Source of the DNA: CAYQAJ01 sp964415245
GTDB lineage: Bacteria > Planctomycetota > Planctomycetia > Pirellulales > Pirellulaceae
Reading direction: 5' to 3'
NCBI GenBank assembly: GCA_964415245.1
Contig: CAYQAJ010000044.1
Span: forward strand, 1-25,050
DNA: 25,050 nt
The notes beneath the pieces were generated by a model. That model was not told the DNA's origin. It searched no databases and was given only the letters and a program-made list of their open reading frames with translations. A program made the translations under genes and the position numbers. Shown here piece after piece: positions 13,656 to 21,769 of the stretch (position 1 is the stretch's first letter; each line of letters starts with the position of its first letter).

Positions 13656-14843
13656 CTACTTGGGCTTGTCGCCGTTGGCCGGGCCGCTCGGCGGAACCGA
13701 CTTAATCTGGAACAGCGCCACCTCGGCGACCTCTTTCGACACTTCCTCTTTGCGCATCAGGTCGCGGATTTTGGGCACGGCCGCTTCGGCCGGGGGGCCG
13801 ATCTGGCCGAGCGCCGTTACCGCCAACGTCTTCAATTCCCTGTACGCGCTATCCAAACTCAGGATTTTGGTCAGCGGCTCGACCGCTTCGGGCGCGCGCA
13901 GGCGGCCCAAGCCCATGGCGGCGAATTCGTTCTCCTGCACGTTGCGGGTGTCGTATGTGCCGAACGCGGGATCGATGCCGGGCAGATCGTGCTCGAGCGT
14001 CTTGAGTAGAAACGGCAGCGAACGTTCGTCCTCGAGGTAGGCTAACGCTTCGATGAAATAGGGGCGGTTTCCCGTCGTGGGGTCGTTAATCAATGCCATG
14101 ATCGGTTCGTATGCATCGCGCGCCTTGAGAACTCCCAGCGTTCGAGCTGGGTAGATGCACCCCCAGTCGTGCTTATCGAGCGCTTTGAGCAGAGCGGGAA
14201 TCGTCTCCCGATACTGGTAACGCTGGATAACCATGGCCGACATTTCCATCAGGCTCGACCGCTCGGTGCCGGCATTCATGGCGTCGATCAAAACCGGCAC
14301 GGTCGCTTTGTCGGCGGGACTCTGCAGAAAGGCCGTAAGGAGCAAGATCTTGACTTGGTCGCTTTCGGATCCCCACATGTTGGTTAGCACCATCTCCCGA
14401 GCGTCGGCGTCGGCCTGCTCGGCGAGGCGGCACAACACTTCGGCCGCCCGCACGATCGGCGCATCGGGCGATTCGATCGCCACGACGGCTTCGGCGGCGT
14501 AGTCGGGGGAAAGCGTAATGCTACCTCCGCGGTCGCGATGAAGCATGAGAAAGTAAGTCTTGCCGATCTTCAGCGGGACCGGCCCGAAGGTGAAGTCCGT
14601 TCCCGCCCGCCACACGTCGGGCAACCTCAGCGGCTCGCCCGGGGGCATGCCATTGATCGTTGCGATGGGCTCGACCGTTACTTCGCCCTTTGCGCTCTCC
14701 TTCACGCGCCCAACGATCACCAGCTCGTGCGCTGCCAGCGCCTTGGGCAACGGCGTCGGCTCGTAATCAAACGCGCATGCCCATCCCGCGAAGCTGTAAA
14801 GAACGGCCATGAGCGCTATTGTCGATGCTGTATTCAACTTCAT
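13656..14843 (-). CDS. Exported HEAT-repeat protein
   Basis: The start at 14843 (MKLNTASTIALMAVLYSFAG) gives a signal peptide ending near WACA-FD, and GGAGA lies upstream; longer frames to 15158 give no sensible N-terminus. Residues about 25-130 form a beta domain, with LVIVGRVKESAKGEVTVEP and YFLMLHRDRGGS, resembling domains often placed before HEAT repeats in planctomycete secreted proteins. Residues about 140-385 are alpha-helical HEAT-like repeats, for example ATVPVLIDAMNAG, ETIPALLKALDKHDW and EAVEPLTKILSLDSAYRELK. Length is 395 aa. HEAT repeats usually serve protein binding, and no catalytic residues were recognised. The protein is probably periplasmic. A motif resembling an ECF-sigma promoter lies at 14911-14940. 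Confidence 0.83.
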   Translation of the reverse strand: MKLNTASTIALMAVLYSFAGWACAFDYEPTPLPKALAAHELVIVGRVKESAKGEVTVEPIATINGMPPGEPLRLPDVWRAGTDFTFGPVPLKIGKTYFLMLHRDRGGSITLSPDYAAEAVVAIESPDAPIVRAAEVLCRLAEQADADAREMVLTNMWGSESDQVKILLLTAFLQSPADKATVPVLIDAMNAGTERSSLMEMSAMVIQRYQYRETIPALLKALDKHDWGCIYPARTLGVLKARDAYEPIMALINDPTTGNRPYFIEALAYLEDERSLPFLLKTLEHDLPGIDPAFGTYDTRNVQENEFAAMGLGRLRAPEAVEPLTKILSLDSAYRELKTLAVTALGQIGPPAEAAVPKIRDLMRKEEVSKEVAEVALFQIKSVPPSGPANGDKPK

Positions 14844-14910
14844 GGCAAGTCTCCGATTCGGCGTGTCCGGCGTCGCCCCGCTCCGAGCGAGGCGTGTCAG
14901 GCTTACAGGT

Positions 14911-14940
14911 ACGACGAATCCCGGCCGGAGAAAGTTTCCC
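14911..14940 (-). promoter_or_regulatory. Candidate ECF-sigma-type promoter of the HEAT gene
   Basis: On the minus strand GGGAAACTTTCTCC is followed, 17 bases after GGAAAC, by CGTCGT. GGAAC-like -35 and CGTC-like -10 elements are typical of ECF sigma factors. It would give a 5' UTR of about 60 nt. A similar block precedes the DUF4139 gene. Confidence 0.4.
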
Positions 14941-15082
14941 GTTGGGAGGCTGCGGCGGCAGCAAAACGGCGACGACAAGAACTGTACTTGTCCGCATCCT
15001 TGTTCGGGACTTCTGACGACGCGTAATACCAAGCGTTCGGCGAATGCGGTAGCGCGATCGTCGGGCCGCCCACCGCGCCGAG

Positions 15083-15556
15083 TCACCAATACGCCATGAT
15101 CGAATGCCCGATCGTCAGTGTTACGTAAAGCACGGCCAGTGCCGCGGCGGCGTACCAACAGGGGCGTTGGGTTGCGAGCACCTCAGGCGATTGTGGGTTG
15201 GCCTGCTCGATGGCGCGTCGAAGGGCCGCCCCATAGCGCAGGACCAGCGTGGTGGCGTAGGTAAATGCGGCGGTCATCAAAAACTGTTTCAGCGTTCCGA
15301 TGGCGGCGATTCGCGCGTAGCGCACTTGGTCCGGGTTGTTCTTCTCGATCACGTTGCCCAATCGGTAGTCGATCCACACTCCCATGCCGAACGATATGGC
15401 ATACCCGACGGCGATGAGGGCGGTAACGACCGCAACGCAACGGACGGCGGGGCGAAGGCGTTTCAGCGATTCCAGCTCGGCGGAATCGCCCGGTGACTCC
15501 ACACCGACGGGCGAGTAATCGAGCGACGGCGATTGGTAGGGGTTCGGGCTATCCAT
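15083..15556 (-). CDS. Membrane protein with NPYQSP N-terminus (157 aa)
   Basis: The protein begins MDSPNPYQSP, an N-terminal motif I associate with many otherwise unrelated planctomycete membrane proteins. After a cytoplasmic Ser/Pro-rich lead of about 38 residues come three hydrophobic segments: about 41-62 (VAVVTALIAVGYAISFGMGV), 91-112 and 133-155. A small soluble loop (DYRLGNVIEKNNPDQVRYAR) lies between the first two. No enzyme motif is present. It ends HSIMAYW. The start at 15556 has no strong Shine-Dalgarno. It lies 239 bp upstream of the HEAT gene on the same strand, and no functional link is evident. The function is unknown. Confidence 0.75.
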   Translation of the reverse strand: MDSPNPYQSPSLDYSPVGVESPGDSAELESLKRLRPAVRCVAVVTALIAVGYAISFGMGVWIDYRLGNVIEKNNPDQVRYARIAAIGTLKQFLMTAAFTYATTLVLRYGAALRRAIEQANPQSPEVLATQRPCWYAAAALAVLYVTLTIGHSIMAYW

Positions 15557-15771
15557 CGGTTGGCACTCTTGGGTGCAATCGCATCCTTGAATCTGATGCT
15601 CGATGGCTCCTGTGCTGCATCGCTTGCCAACATCATGGCGGCGCGGGCACGGCTCTTTACATCACTTTGAAGATAGCCGGATTGTGATCGCCGGTCACGT
15701 CGGATTCTGGCCAGATAGGCCGATTCCCACAATTGCTTGTTGGGACAATGGTGCGGAAAGGGGGCCAGCGA

Positions 15772-15823
15772 AGGGAAGAAAAAGCCGGCCACCTGCGATT
15801 GGTTCATCGCAAGCGGCCGGCTT
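15772..15823 (-). terminator. Intrinsic terminator of the DUF4139 gene
   Basis: On the minus strand AAGCCGGCC (15815-15823) pairs with GGCCGGCTT (15782-15790). An inner stem, GCGAT/ATCGC, lies within the 24-nt loop. The stem is followed by TTTTTCTTCCC. It lies 65 bp after the stop at 15888. Confidence 0.8.
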
Positions 15824-15887
15824 GACCTTGCACGTGCTGCACTGGCCGACTTTGCTGGCCAGTGCCACCCAGCCGCGGCACCAACAG

Positions 15888-17750
15888 TTATCGCTTTCCG
15901 CGTTGCCGCTGAAGCTGCTCGTACTCCTGCTGGAGTTGTTGCGTTCCGTCGGCCGAAGTGAGCTGGAAGTTGCGGTCGTGGTCGATGCGAAAGCTGTACT
16001 CGATGAGCCGTGCCTTTTCGCCCGAGGTCGACGCGGCGACTTCGATGTCCCACCGCAACAGTCCCTTGGGCCGCTCGCGGCGAATGTACAGCGCGTCCTT
16101 GCTCAGCTCGTCGGACATTTCGCCCAGCGTCACGCGGATGTCGGCCCCGTTGTCGGACGAGGGGAGCCGGTCGAACAGGCGGACCGCAGCCGCGTCGTTC
16201 TTGAAGTTCTCGATCACCAGCCGGTAGTTGAAGTTCAGCTCGCGATTGCCTCCTTGCACGTTGTCGCTCTTGTCGGCCAGCTCGCGGCGGGAGCGAAGCT
16301 GCGGATCGGCGCCGAAACCTACGACGAACACTTCGCCGCGGGCCACGGTGGGAATTTCGCCCTGCCCGACGAATCGCCCGTCGAGGTAGACGGTGATCGG
16401 GCCGCCCAGCAGGTCTTCGGCGCCGTTGTTGGTCAGCTCGGCTTCGCGGTAGACGTAGCTGGTGAGCACGGGCGTAGCCACGTAGTAGAAGTGACTGGGC
16501 AGCTCGGCTTGCAGAATGCGTACCATTTGCTGGTCGCTGCGGCTGGCCAGGCTGACGGCGCCGCCCAGGCGGTAGCTCAAACTGGGACCTTGTTCGTCGG
16601 GCGCGCTCTCGATGCGCAGGGTGCTCAGCGCCGACTTGTCGCTCACCAACTCGAGACATTGCAACTGGGTCGCCGCGGTGTTGGCCGCCCAGCTCGAATC
16701 GACCGACTGGCTGAAGGTGATCGAATTGAGATTCGACACGATGGCCATTTGCTGCTCTTGGCGGATGGTGCGCAGCTCCGACGCAATCTGCTCGTTGTCC
16801 TTATGCTGGCCCGGCTCCTGGCCCGACGAGAGGGTCACGCGAAACGGCGCGAGTCCGGGGCCGGCTGCGCTCAGTGCCGGCGAAGCGGTCGACAGCGTGA
16901 GGGCCACGTCGGTCCAATCCTCCCCCGTAAGCTGCTGAATGAGCGCGTTGTACTCGATGCTAACCTCTTTGCCTTCGGCGGTGGCCCGCATCACGTAGGT
17001 GGGCGCCCAGCCGCAGTTGTTCACCAGGTAGCTCAGCCGTACGGTCTGGTCGCCGTCGGCGTGCTTCTCCAGAAACAGCACGGCCTCCCGCACCGTGCGC
17101 GTGGCGCCGGCCGTGAGCTCGGCCCGCTGCCGCTGCAACAGAGCAAGCTGCTTGCTCAACTCGCGGGCTTCCTGGGCCAGGTCAACCTGCTGCGCGGCGA
17201 GCGACTGGCGATTCTCGAAGGCGAACTTGGTGAGCGCCTGCAGCGCTTCGGCGTCGAGCACTCCCTTGGCCAGATCGGTTGTGGCGGTGGGGGCGACGAA
17301 CGCCTCAAGCTGGTCGAGATAGGCGTTTTGCCTGACAATAAGCTGCTGGTTCGATGAGTTGAGCTCAATTTGCCGATTCACTTCCTCGATCGCTTCGTCG
17401 AGCTGGCGAACCTCCTCGCGAGGCTCTTCGCCGACGGCGCGGCTGCGATAGCGCACGGCGCGTACTTCGACTTGCTCGCCCCCTTCGGCAAACAGGCTGT
17501 CGGGCGCGATCTGCTCGGGCAGTTCGCTCACGACGAGTTCGATCGTTCCCTTTTCGCCGGCTAGCGGAATGGCTCGCGTGACGAGCGCCTGGCCGCGATA
17601 GAGCGTGACCTGGGTTACGCGGCCAGGCACGGGGTCGGCGGCGCTGGCGGCCGCGGTCGGTAGTAACAGCGCGAGCACGATTCCCGCGGCCATGACGGGA
17701 ATGAGCGATGCGCGTGCGGCGGCGGCGCGGATAATGGCTGAGCGTTGCAT
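15888..17750 (-). CDS. Exported DUF4140/DUF4139 (mucoidy-inhibitor A-like) protein
   Basis: The start at 17750 follows CCAGGAG with an 8-base spacer and gives a signal peptide (SLIPVMAAGIVLALLLPTAA) ending near ASA-AD. The mature N-terminus VTQVTLYRGQALVTRAIPL is the DUF4140 strand set. Residues about 85-230 form a long coiled coil (EVRQLDEAIEEVNRQIEL, ELSKQLALLQRQRAEL). From about 250 the DUF4139 beta domain follows, with VRLSYLVNNCGWAPTYVMRA, and later YFVATP-like YYVATPVLTSYVYREAEL, GPITVYLDGRFVGQGEIPTV and GFGADPQLRSRRE. This domain order and the 620-aa length match the MuiA-like family. Family members are secreted, and their biochemical role is unsettled. It is transcribed alone with its own terminator. 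Proteins of this type may bind surface polymers, which is only a guess. Confidence 0.87.
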   Translation of the reverse strand: MQRSAIIRAAAARASLIPVMAAGIVLALLLPTAAASAADPVPGRVTQVTLYRGQALVTRAIPLAGEKGTIELVVSELPEQIAPDSLFAEGGEQVEVRAVRYRSRAVGEEPREEVRQLDEAIEEVNRQIELNSSNQQLIVRQNAYLDQLEAFVAPTATTDLAKGVLDAEALQALTKFAFENRQSLAAQQVDLAQEARELSKQLALLQRQRAELTAGATRTVREAVLFLEKHADGDQTVRLSYLVNNCGWAPTYVMRATAEGKEVSIEYNALIQQLTGEDWTDVALTLSTASPALSAAGPGLAPFRVTLSSGQEPGQHKDNEQIASELRTIRQEQQMAIVSNLNSITFSQSVDSSWAANTAATQLQCLELVSDKSALSTLRIESAPDEQGPSLSYRLGGAVSLASRSDQQMVRILQAELPSHFYYVATPVLTSYVYREAELTNNGAEDLLGGPITVYLDGRFVGQGEIPTVARGEVFVVGFGADPQLRSRRELADKSDNVQGGNRELNFNYRLVIENFKNDAAAVRLFDRLPSSDNGADIRVTLGEMSDELSKDALYIRRERPKGLLRWDIEVAASTSGEKARLIEYSFRIDHDRNFQLTSADGTQQLQQEYEQLQRQRGKR

Positions 17751-17808
17751 GACGGATTCTCCTGGTTCGAGTGACACACAGCTTCCGGATCGAGTGACGA
17801 ACAAGTTA

Positions 17809-17850
17809 CCAATACATAGGTTCCCCCGGGAGCGGGAAAAGTTCCACTGG
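17809..17850 (-). promoter_or_regulatory. Candidate ECF-sigma-type promoter of the DUF4139 gene
   Basis: On the minus strand TGGAACTTTTCCCGCTCCCG resembles the block before the HEAT gene (GGGAAACTTTCTCCGGCCGG), at a similar distance of about 60-100 bp from its start codon. The -10 part is less clear here (GGAACCTATG). Confidence 0.3.
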
Positions 17851-17976
17851 AGAGGTGTAAAGAGTTTGTAAAGGGCGGGCCGCGCACAGCGATTCACCGC
17901 TACGCAACCTCGTGCGGATTACGCGGGGCCGACCCGCTGGAGCGAGGCGGGGAAGAGAAAGCGCCGCCCCGCGGTC

Positions 17977-18423
17977 TCACGGCTTGGGCGGTAGCGCGAC
18001 GATATTCACCCAGAAGTGATCCACGGACTTGACCACTTCGATGAACTTCTCCAGGTCGACGGGCTTGGTGATGTAGCAGTTGGCGTTGAGCCCGTAGGCC
18101 GAGAGCACATCCTTCTCGTGGTTCGAGGTCGAGAGGATGACGACCGGAATGGAGCGCAGATCAGGATCGGCCTTGACTTCACCGAGCACCTCCAGCCCGC
18201 TCTTACGCGGCAAGTTGATGTCCAACAGCACGATGTCGGGCCGCGGTGCGTCTTGGTACTGGCTCTCGCGTCTGAGGAAGGCCACCGCTTCCTCGCCGTT
18301 GGTGACGTGGTGTACGCTGTTGAGCAGCCGGCCGTCTTTCAGCGTCTCGATGGTCAGTCGGGCGTCGCTGGGGCTGTCTTCGACCAACAAAATCTCCACC
18401 GGTCGGACGCTGGTTGTACTCAC
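17977..18423 (-). CDS. Single-domain response regulator (Rcp1/CheY type)
   Basis: The 148-aa protein is a lone receiver domain: ILLVEDSPSD with acidic residues E15 and D16, DIVLLDINLP with phospho-acceptor Asp68, switch Thr99 in ILSTS, and Lys120 in YITKPVD. No DNA-binding output domain follows. The long spacing in the beta3 region and the C-terminal FWVNIVALPP are typical of the Rcp1 subgroup paired with phytochrome-like or Cache-type kinases. The start is GTG at 18423, overlapping the kinase stop as GTGA, so it is translationally coupled to the kinase. It should accept phosphate from that kinase and act by protein contact. The target is unknown. Confidence 0.92.
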   Translation of the reverse strand: MSTTSVRPVEILLVEDSPSDARLTIETLKDGRLLNSVHHVTNGEEAVAFLRRESQYQDAPRPDIVLLDINLPRKSGLEVLGEVKADPDLRSIPVVILSTSNHEKDVLSAYGLNANCYITKPVDLEKFIEVVKSVDHFWVNIVALPPKP

Positions 18424-20312
18424 GAGGATGGCTCCGTTTCGTGGGAATTCGTTACCTGGGGGATCGTGAAGAAGAACACCGAGCCGCGGCCCGGTTCCGA
18501 CTCGACCCACATGCGGCCATTGTGCCGCTCGACGATCCGTTTGCAAACCGCCAAGCCGATCCCCGTGCCGGGATACTCCTCCCGCGTGTGCAGTCGCTGA
18601 AAGATGGCAAACACGCGGTCGAAGTGTTTGGGATCGATGCCGATGCCGTTGTCGGCGACGGAGAAGACCCACTCGTCGTCGCGCTCTTGGGCCTCGATGC
18701 GGATTTCCGGGGGCTTCTCGCCACGGTATTTGATGGCGTTGCCGATGAGGTTTTGCAAGAGCCGCGTGAGCTGCCCATCGTCGCCGTAAAGAACGGGCAT
18801 GGGGGATCGGGTGACCTGCGCTCCACTTTCCACCACCGCGGCTTCCAGGTTCCGAAGAGCCCAGTCGAGCACGGATTCGCATTCGGTGGCGGCAAACGGC
18901 CGGCCTTGGGTCTGCACGCGGGAGTAGTCGAGCAGGCCGTCGATCAGCGCCTTCATCCGCTCGGCTCCGTCGACGGCAAATCCGAGGAACTCCTGCGCGT
19001 CGCCATCGAGCTTGTCCAGATAGCGTCGCTTAAGTAGCTGGCAATAGCCGGCCACGGCCCGCAGCGGCTCCTGCAAGTCGTGCGAGGCGACGTAGGCGAA
19101 TTGCTCCAGTTCGCGATTGCTGCGATTCAGCTCGGCCGTGCGCTCCTCGACCTGCTGTTCGAGGGTGGCGCGCGACTCGGCCAGCTTTTCGGTCATCTCG
19201 TTGAACCGGTCGGCCAGCGTTTCCAGCTCGTCGTGTGTGTTGACCGTGGCCCGCGCGTCGAGATCGCCCGATGCCACGGTTGCCGCGGTGTCGGCCAGCT
19301 CTTGAATGGGCTGGGTAAAGTGGCGCGCCAGCAAGTACGAACCCAGCGCGCCCAGGAGGAGCACGATCGTGGCGGGGATAATGGTCCACCGGCCCAGCCG
19401 CCAGAGTGGTTCGTCGGCCTCGGCCGAGTCGATTTTGGCGATCATGCCCCAATTGCGGTAGCCGATCGGTTCGTACACGGCCAGCACGGGAACGCCGCGA
19501 CGATCGCGGGCCCGGATGATGCCGGTCTTCCCCGCGGCGATTTGGCCGCGCAGGGGTACGTCGTCCCCGTTGCTCACGTCGCTGGTAAGCCGATCCTGGA
19601 CGGTGGCACCGAGCCGCGAGGGGAGGAGCAGCTCAACCGACGATTCCGACTGCTGCACGAGCTGCGTTTCGCCGGTTTGACCCAAGTCGGAGCCGTCGCC
19701 CACCGACTGGATCAGTGGTGCCGCGTCGACCCGCGCCAGTATCACGAAGTTGCGTTCTTTCTCGGTGACGGCCGGACCTCCCACGTGTACGATCACGGTT
19801 CCCGCGCTGCTCTGCGGTGTGCCGACGTAGAAACTCTCCCGGGCCAGGCGAAACGCGGGGTGCTCGGCGTAGTCGACGGCCAGAAGCGCGTCGTCGGTCG
19901 CGGCAACCGCCCACCCTTGCGCGTCGATGACGATGATATCCAGGAACTCGCCGCTGAGTTCGCCGGGGGTCGACACCGACTTCGTGCCGGCCAGGGCGTC
20001 GTGCAGAATGGGCCCTGCGGCTGCCTGCAACTGCTCACGGGAGATGGCTCCGTCGGCGTGCTCGTCGAGCAGTTGCCGCAGCCGGGTGCGGCTGGTGATC
20101 AGTGCCAGCCGCTCTTGCTGTCGTCCCACGTATTCCCGCACCATTCGCCTGCGGTTGGCTGCTTGCGCCGAAAGGCCGTTGAGGACTTGCTCCTGAAGCG
20201 CTCCGCGAATGAACGGAAAGCCCACCAACAGTAACCCGCACTCGGTGGCGATTACCACGACGACCACGAAGGCCGTCAGCTTCAACCGAATCGAGGCCCG
20301 AAAACGCTTCAT
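18420..20312 (-). CDS. Membrane histidine kinase with extracytoplasmic Cache-like sensor
   Basis: The start at 20312 follows GGCAGGAG with a 5-base spacer. The first membrane helix is about 12-33. A periplasmic region of about 270 residues, with FLDIIVIDAQGWAVAATDD and GVPVLAVYEPIGYRNWGMIAKID, resembles a double Cache domain for small ligands. The second helix is about 309-330, and HAMP about 331-383. A coiled coil leads to the HisKA box FAYVASHDLQEPLRAVAGYC with phospho-acceptor His411. HATPase motifs are N525 in NLIGNAIKY, DNGIGID (554-560) and GTGIGL (582-587). All catalytic residues are present, so it should be active. It is 630 aa, 67 bp downstream of the thiolase and coupled to the response regulator. 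The ligand is unknown; a fatty-acid or carboxylate signal is an inference from context. Confidence 0.9.
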   Translation of the reverse strand: MKRFRASIRLKLTAFVVVVVIATECGLLLVGFPFIRGALQEQVLNGLSAQAANRRRMVREYVGRQQERLALITSRTRLRQLLDEHADGAISREQLQAAAGPILHDALAGTKSVSTPGELSGEFLDIIVIDAQGWAVAATDDALLAVDYAEHPAFRLARESFYVGTPQSSAGTVIVHVGGPAVTEKERNFVILARVDAAPLIQSVGDGSDLGQTGETQLVQQSESSVELLLPSRLGATVQDRLTSDVSNGDDVPLRGQIAAGKTGIIRARDRRGVPVLAVYEPIGYRNWGMIAKIDSAEADEPLWRLGRWTIIPATIVLLLGALGSYLLARHFTQPIQELADTAATVASGDLDARATVNTHDELETLADRFNEMTEKLAESRATLEQQVEERTAELNRSNRELEQFAYVASHDLQEPLRAVAGYCQLLKRRYLDKLDGDAQEFLGFAVDGAERMKALIDGLLDYSRVQTQGRPFAATECESVLDWALRNLEAAVVESGAQVTRSPMPVLYGDDGQLTRLLQNLIGNAIKYRGEKPPEIRIEAQERDDEWVFSVADNGIGIDPKHFDRVFAIFQRLHTREEYPGTGIGLAVCKRIVERHNGRMWVESEPGRGSVFFFTIPQVTNSHETEPSS

Positions 20313-20379
20313 GTTCGCTCCTGCCGCCCATCCATATCGTCCTTGCGGCAGCGTCGGGAACCTGACGGCGGTCGCGCGG

Positions 20380-21540
20380 CTACTCCACGCGCTCGAAAAC
20401 GGTCGCAATGCCCTGCCCGCCGCCGATGCACATGGTGGCCAGACCAAGCCCCGCGCCACGGTCGATCATGGCGTGAATCAGCGTGGTGGCAATGCGGGCT
20501 CCGCTGGCGCCCAGGGGATGACCGATGGCGATGGCGCCACCGCGAACGTTGACCTTCTCGGGATTCATTCCCAGCATGCGGATACAAGCAATTGCCTGCA
20601 CGGCGAACGCTTCGTTCAGCTCCACCAGGTCGATATCGTTCAGGTCCAGTCCCGCGCGGCGAAGCGCCTTGATCGTGGCGGGCACCGGGCCGGTGCCCAT
20701 CAACGAGGGTTCGACGCCCGCGACAGCCGTGGCGCGCACGCGGACCAGGGGTTTCAGCTTCAAGGCGCGGGCCTTCTCCTCGGACATGACCAGCATCGCC
20801 GCGGCGCCGTCGTTGAGAGGCGAGCTGTTGCCGGCCGTGACCGTTCCCCCCTTGGGCATGAAGGCGGGCTTGAGGGCGGCCAGCGCTTCGAGCGTAGTGT
20901 CGGGCCGGACGCACTGGTCGCGGTCGACGAGAAAGCGCCGCCCTTCTTCGTCGCGGCCGAAGACGGGTAGCATCTCGTCGCGGAACTCGCCGGCCGCCTG
21001 CGCGGCGGCCGCCTTCTTGTGACTGGCCACGGAGAACTCGTCCTGCTCCTCGCGCGAGATGCCTTGCGTTTGGGCCAGGAACTCGGCCGTGACGCCCATC
21101 ATGAGCGCCGCCTTGGAGGTGCGGCGGAACAGCTTGGGGTTCAGGTCGAGGCCGTGATCCATCGGCACGTGCTGCATGTGCTCCAGGCCGCCGACGACCT
21201 GCACGTCTTCGTAACCGGCCATGACGGCGTGCGAAGCCTGGTTCAGCGCTTGCAGGCTGCTGCCGCACAATCGATTCACGGTCGAGCCGCCCGCCTCGGC
21301 CGGCAGCCCCGCCATGAGCGCCACGTTTCGAGCGACGTTGAGCCCCTGCTCGAGGGTCTGCTGCGTGTTACCCAGCACGACGTCTTCGATCTGGGTTGGG
21401 TCGATACCGGTCCGCTCGATGAGCGCGCGGACACAGGCCACAGCGAGGTCATCGCTGCGCACGTCGCGAAAGAAGCCCTTCTCCGGGTGAGCCCGGCCGA
21501 TGGGCGTGCGAACACAATCGACGACAACGGCGTGTTTCAT
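20380..21540 (-). CDS. fadA: Acetyl-CoA acyltransferase (thiolase, FadA-like)
   Basis: The 386-aa protein is a complete thiolase. The nucleophile is Cys92 in VNRLCGSSLQALNQA. NEAFAVQ carries the oxyanion asparagine, His341 lies in GHPLGASGARI, and Cys371 in CIGGGQG. It catalyses thiolytic cleavage of 3-ketoacyl-CoA to acetyl-CoA and a shortened acyl-CoA, the last step of beta-oxidation, in the cytoplasm. The partner gene, a FadB-like fusion, lies immediately upstream on the same strand with 229 bp between, so FadA is favoured over a biosynthetic acetoacetyl-CoA thiolase. The ATG at 21540 has no strong Shine-Dalgarno. Length and active-site residues are normal. Confidence 0.93.
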   Translation of the reverse strand: MKHAVVVDCVRTPIGRAHPEKGFFRDVRSDDLAVACVRALIERTGIDPTQIEDVVLGNTQQTLEQGLNVARNVALMAGLPAEAGGSTVNRLCGSSLQALNQASHAVMAGYEDVQVVGGLEHMQHVPMDHGLDLNPKLFRRTSKAALMMGVTAEFLAQTQGISREEQDEFSVASHKKAAAAQAAGEFRDEMLPVFGRDEEGRRFLVDRDQCVRPDTTLEALAALKPAFMPKGGTVTAGNSSPLNDGAAAMLVMSEEKARALKLKPLVRVRATAVAGVEPSLMGTGPVPATIKALRRAGLDLNDIDLVELNEAFAVQAIACIRMLGMNPEKVNVRGGAIAIGHPLGASGARIATTLIHAMIDRGAGLGLATMCIGGGQGIATVFERVE

Positions 21541-21634
21541 GGCACGAATTCAGAGCTGCGGGGCCGATCCCACGAGGCACCGGCCAAGCTACGCTTCTGC
21601 CACGCATTTCGCAAGCCGGAGTGACGCAACGTGG

Positions 21635-21654
21635 GGCAGGCTTTCCAGCCTGCC
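21635..21654. repeat. Perfect dyad in the fadB-fadA spacer
   Basis: GGCAGGCT (21635-21642) and AGCCTGCC (21647-21654) form an 8-bp stem with loop TTCC. It lies between fadB and fadA and may stop or stabilise part of the transcript. A second block, GTGGCAGGCAAGAATGTCTA (from 21711), resembles a dispersed planctomycete repeat I remember. Confidence 0.7.
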
Positions 21655-21769
21655 GTGGTTTGGTTCCAGCTTATCGAATCGCGTTAGGAATCGGCGGGCG
21701 AGGTGGCTAGGTGGCAGGCAAGAATGTCTATCCCACGAATGCGTCCGCCCCATGCGTTGCCCGGCGCGG

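Noticed and set aside
15603..17357. 584-codon open frame on the plus strand opposite the DUF4139 gene
   Set aside because: The minus-strand gene has recognisable domains, a start site and a terminator. The antisense frame is a high-GC shadow.
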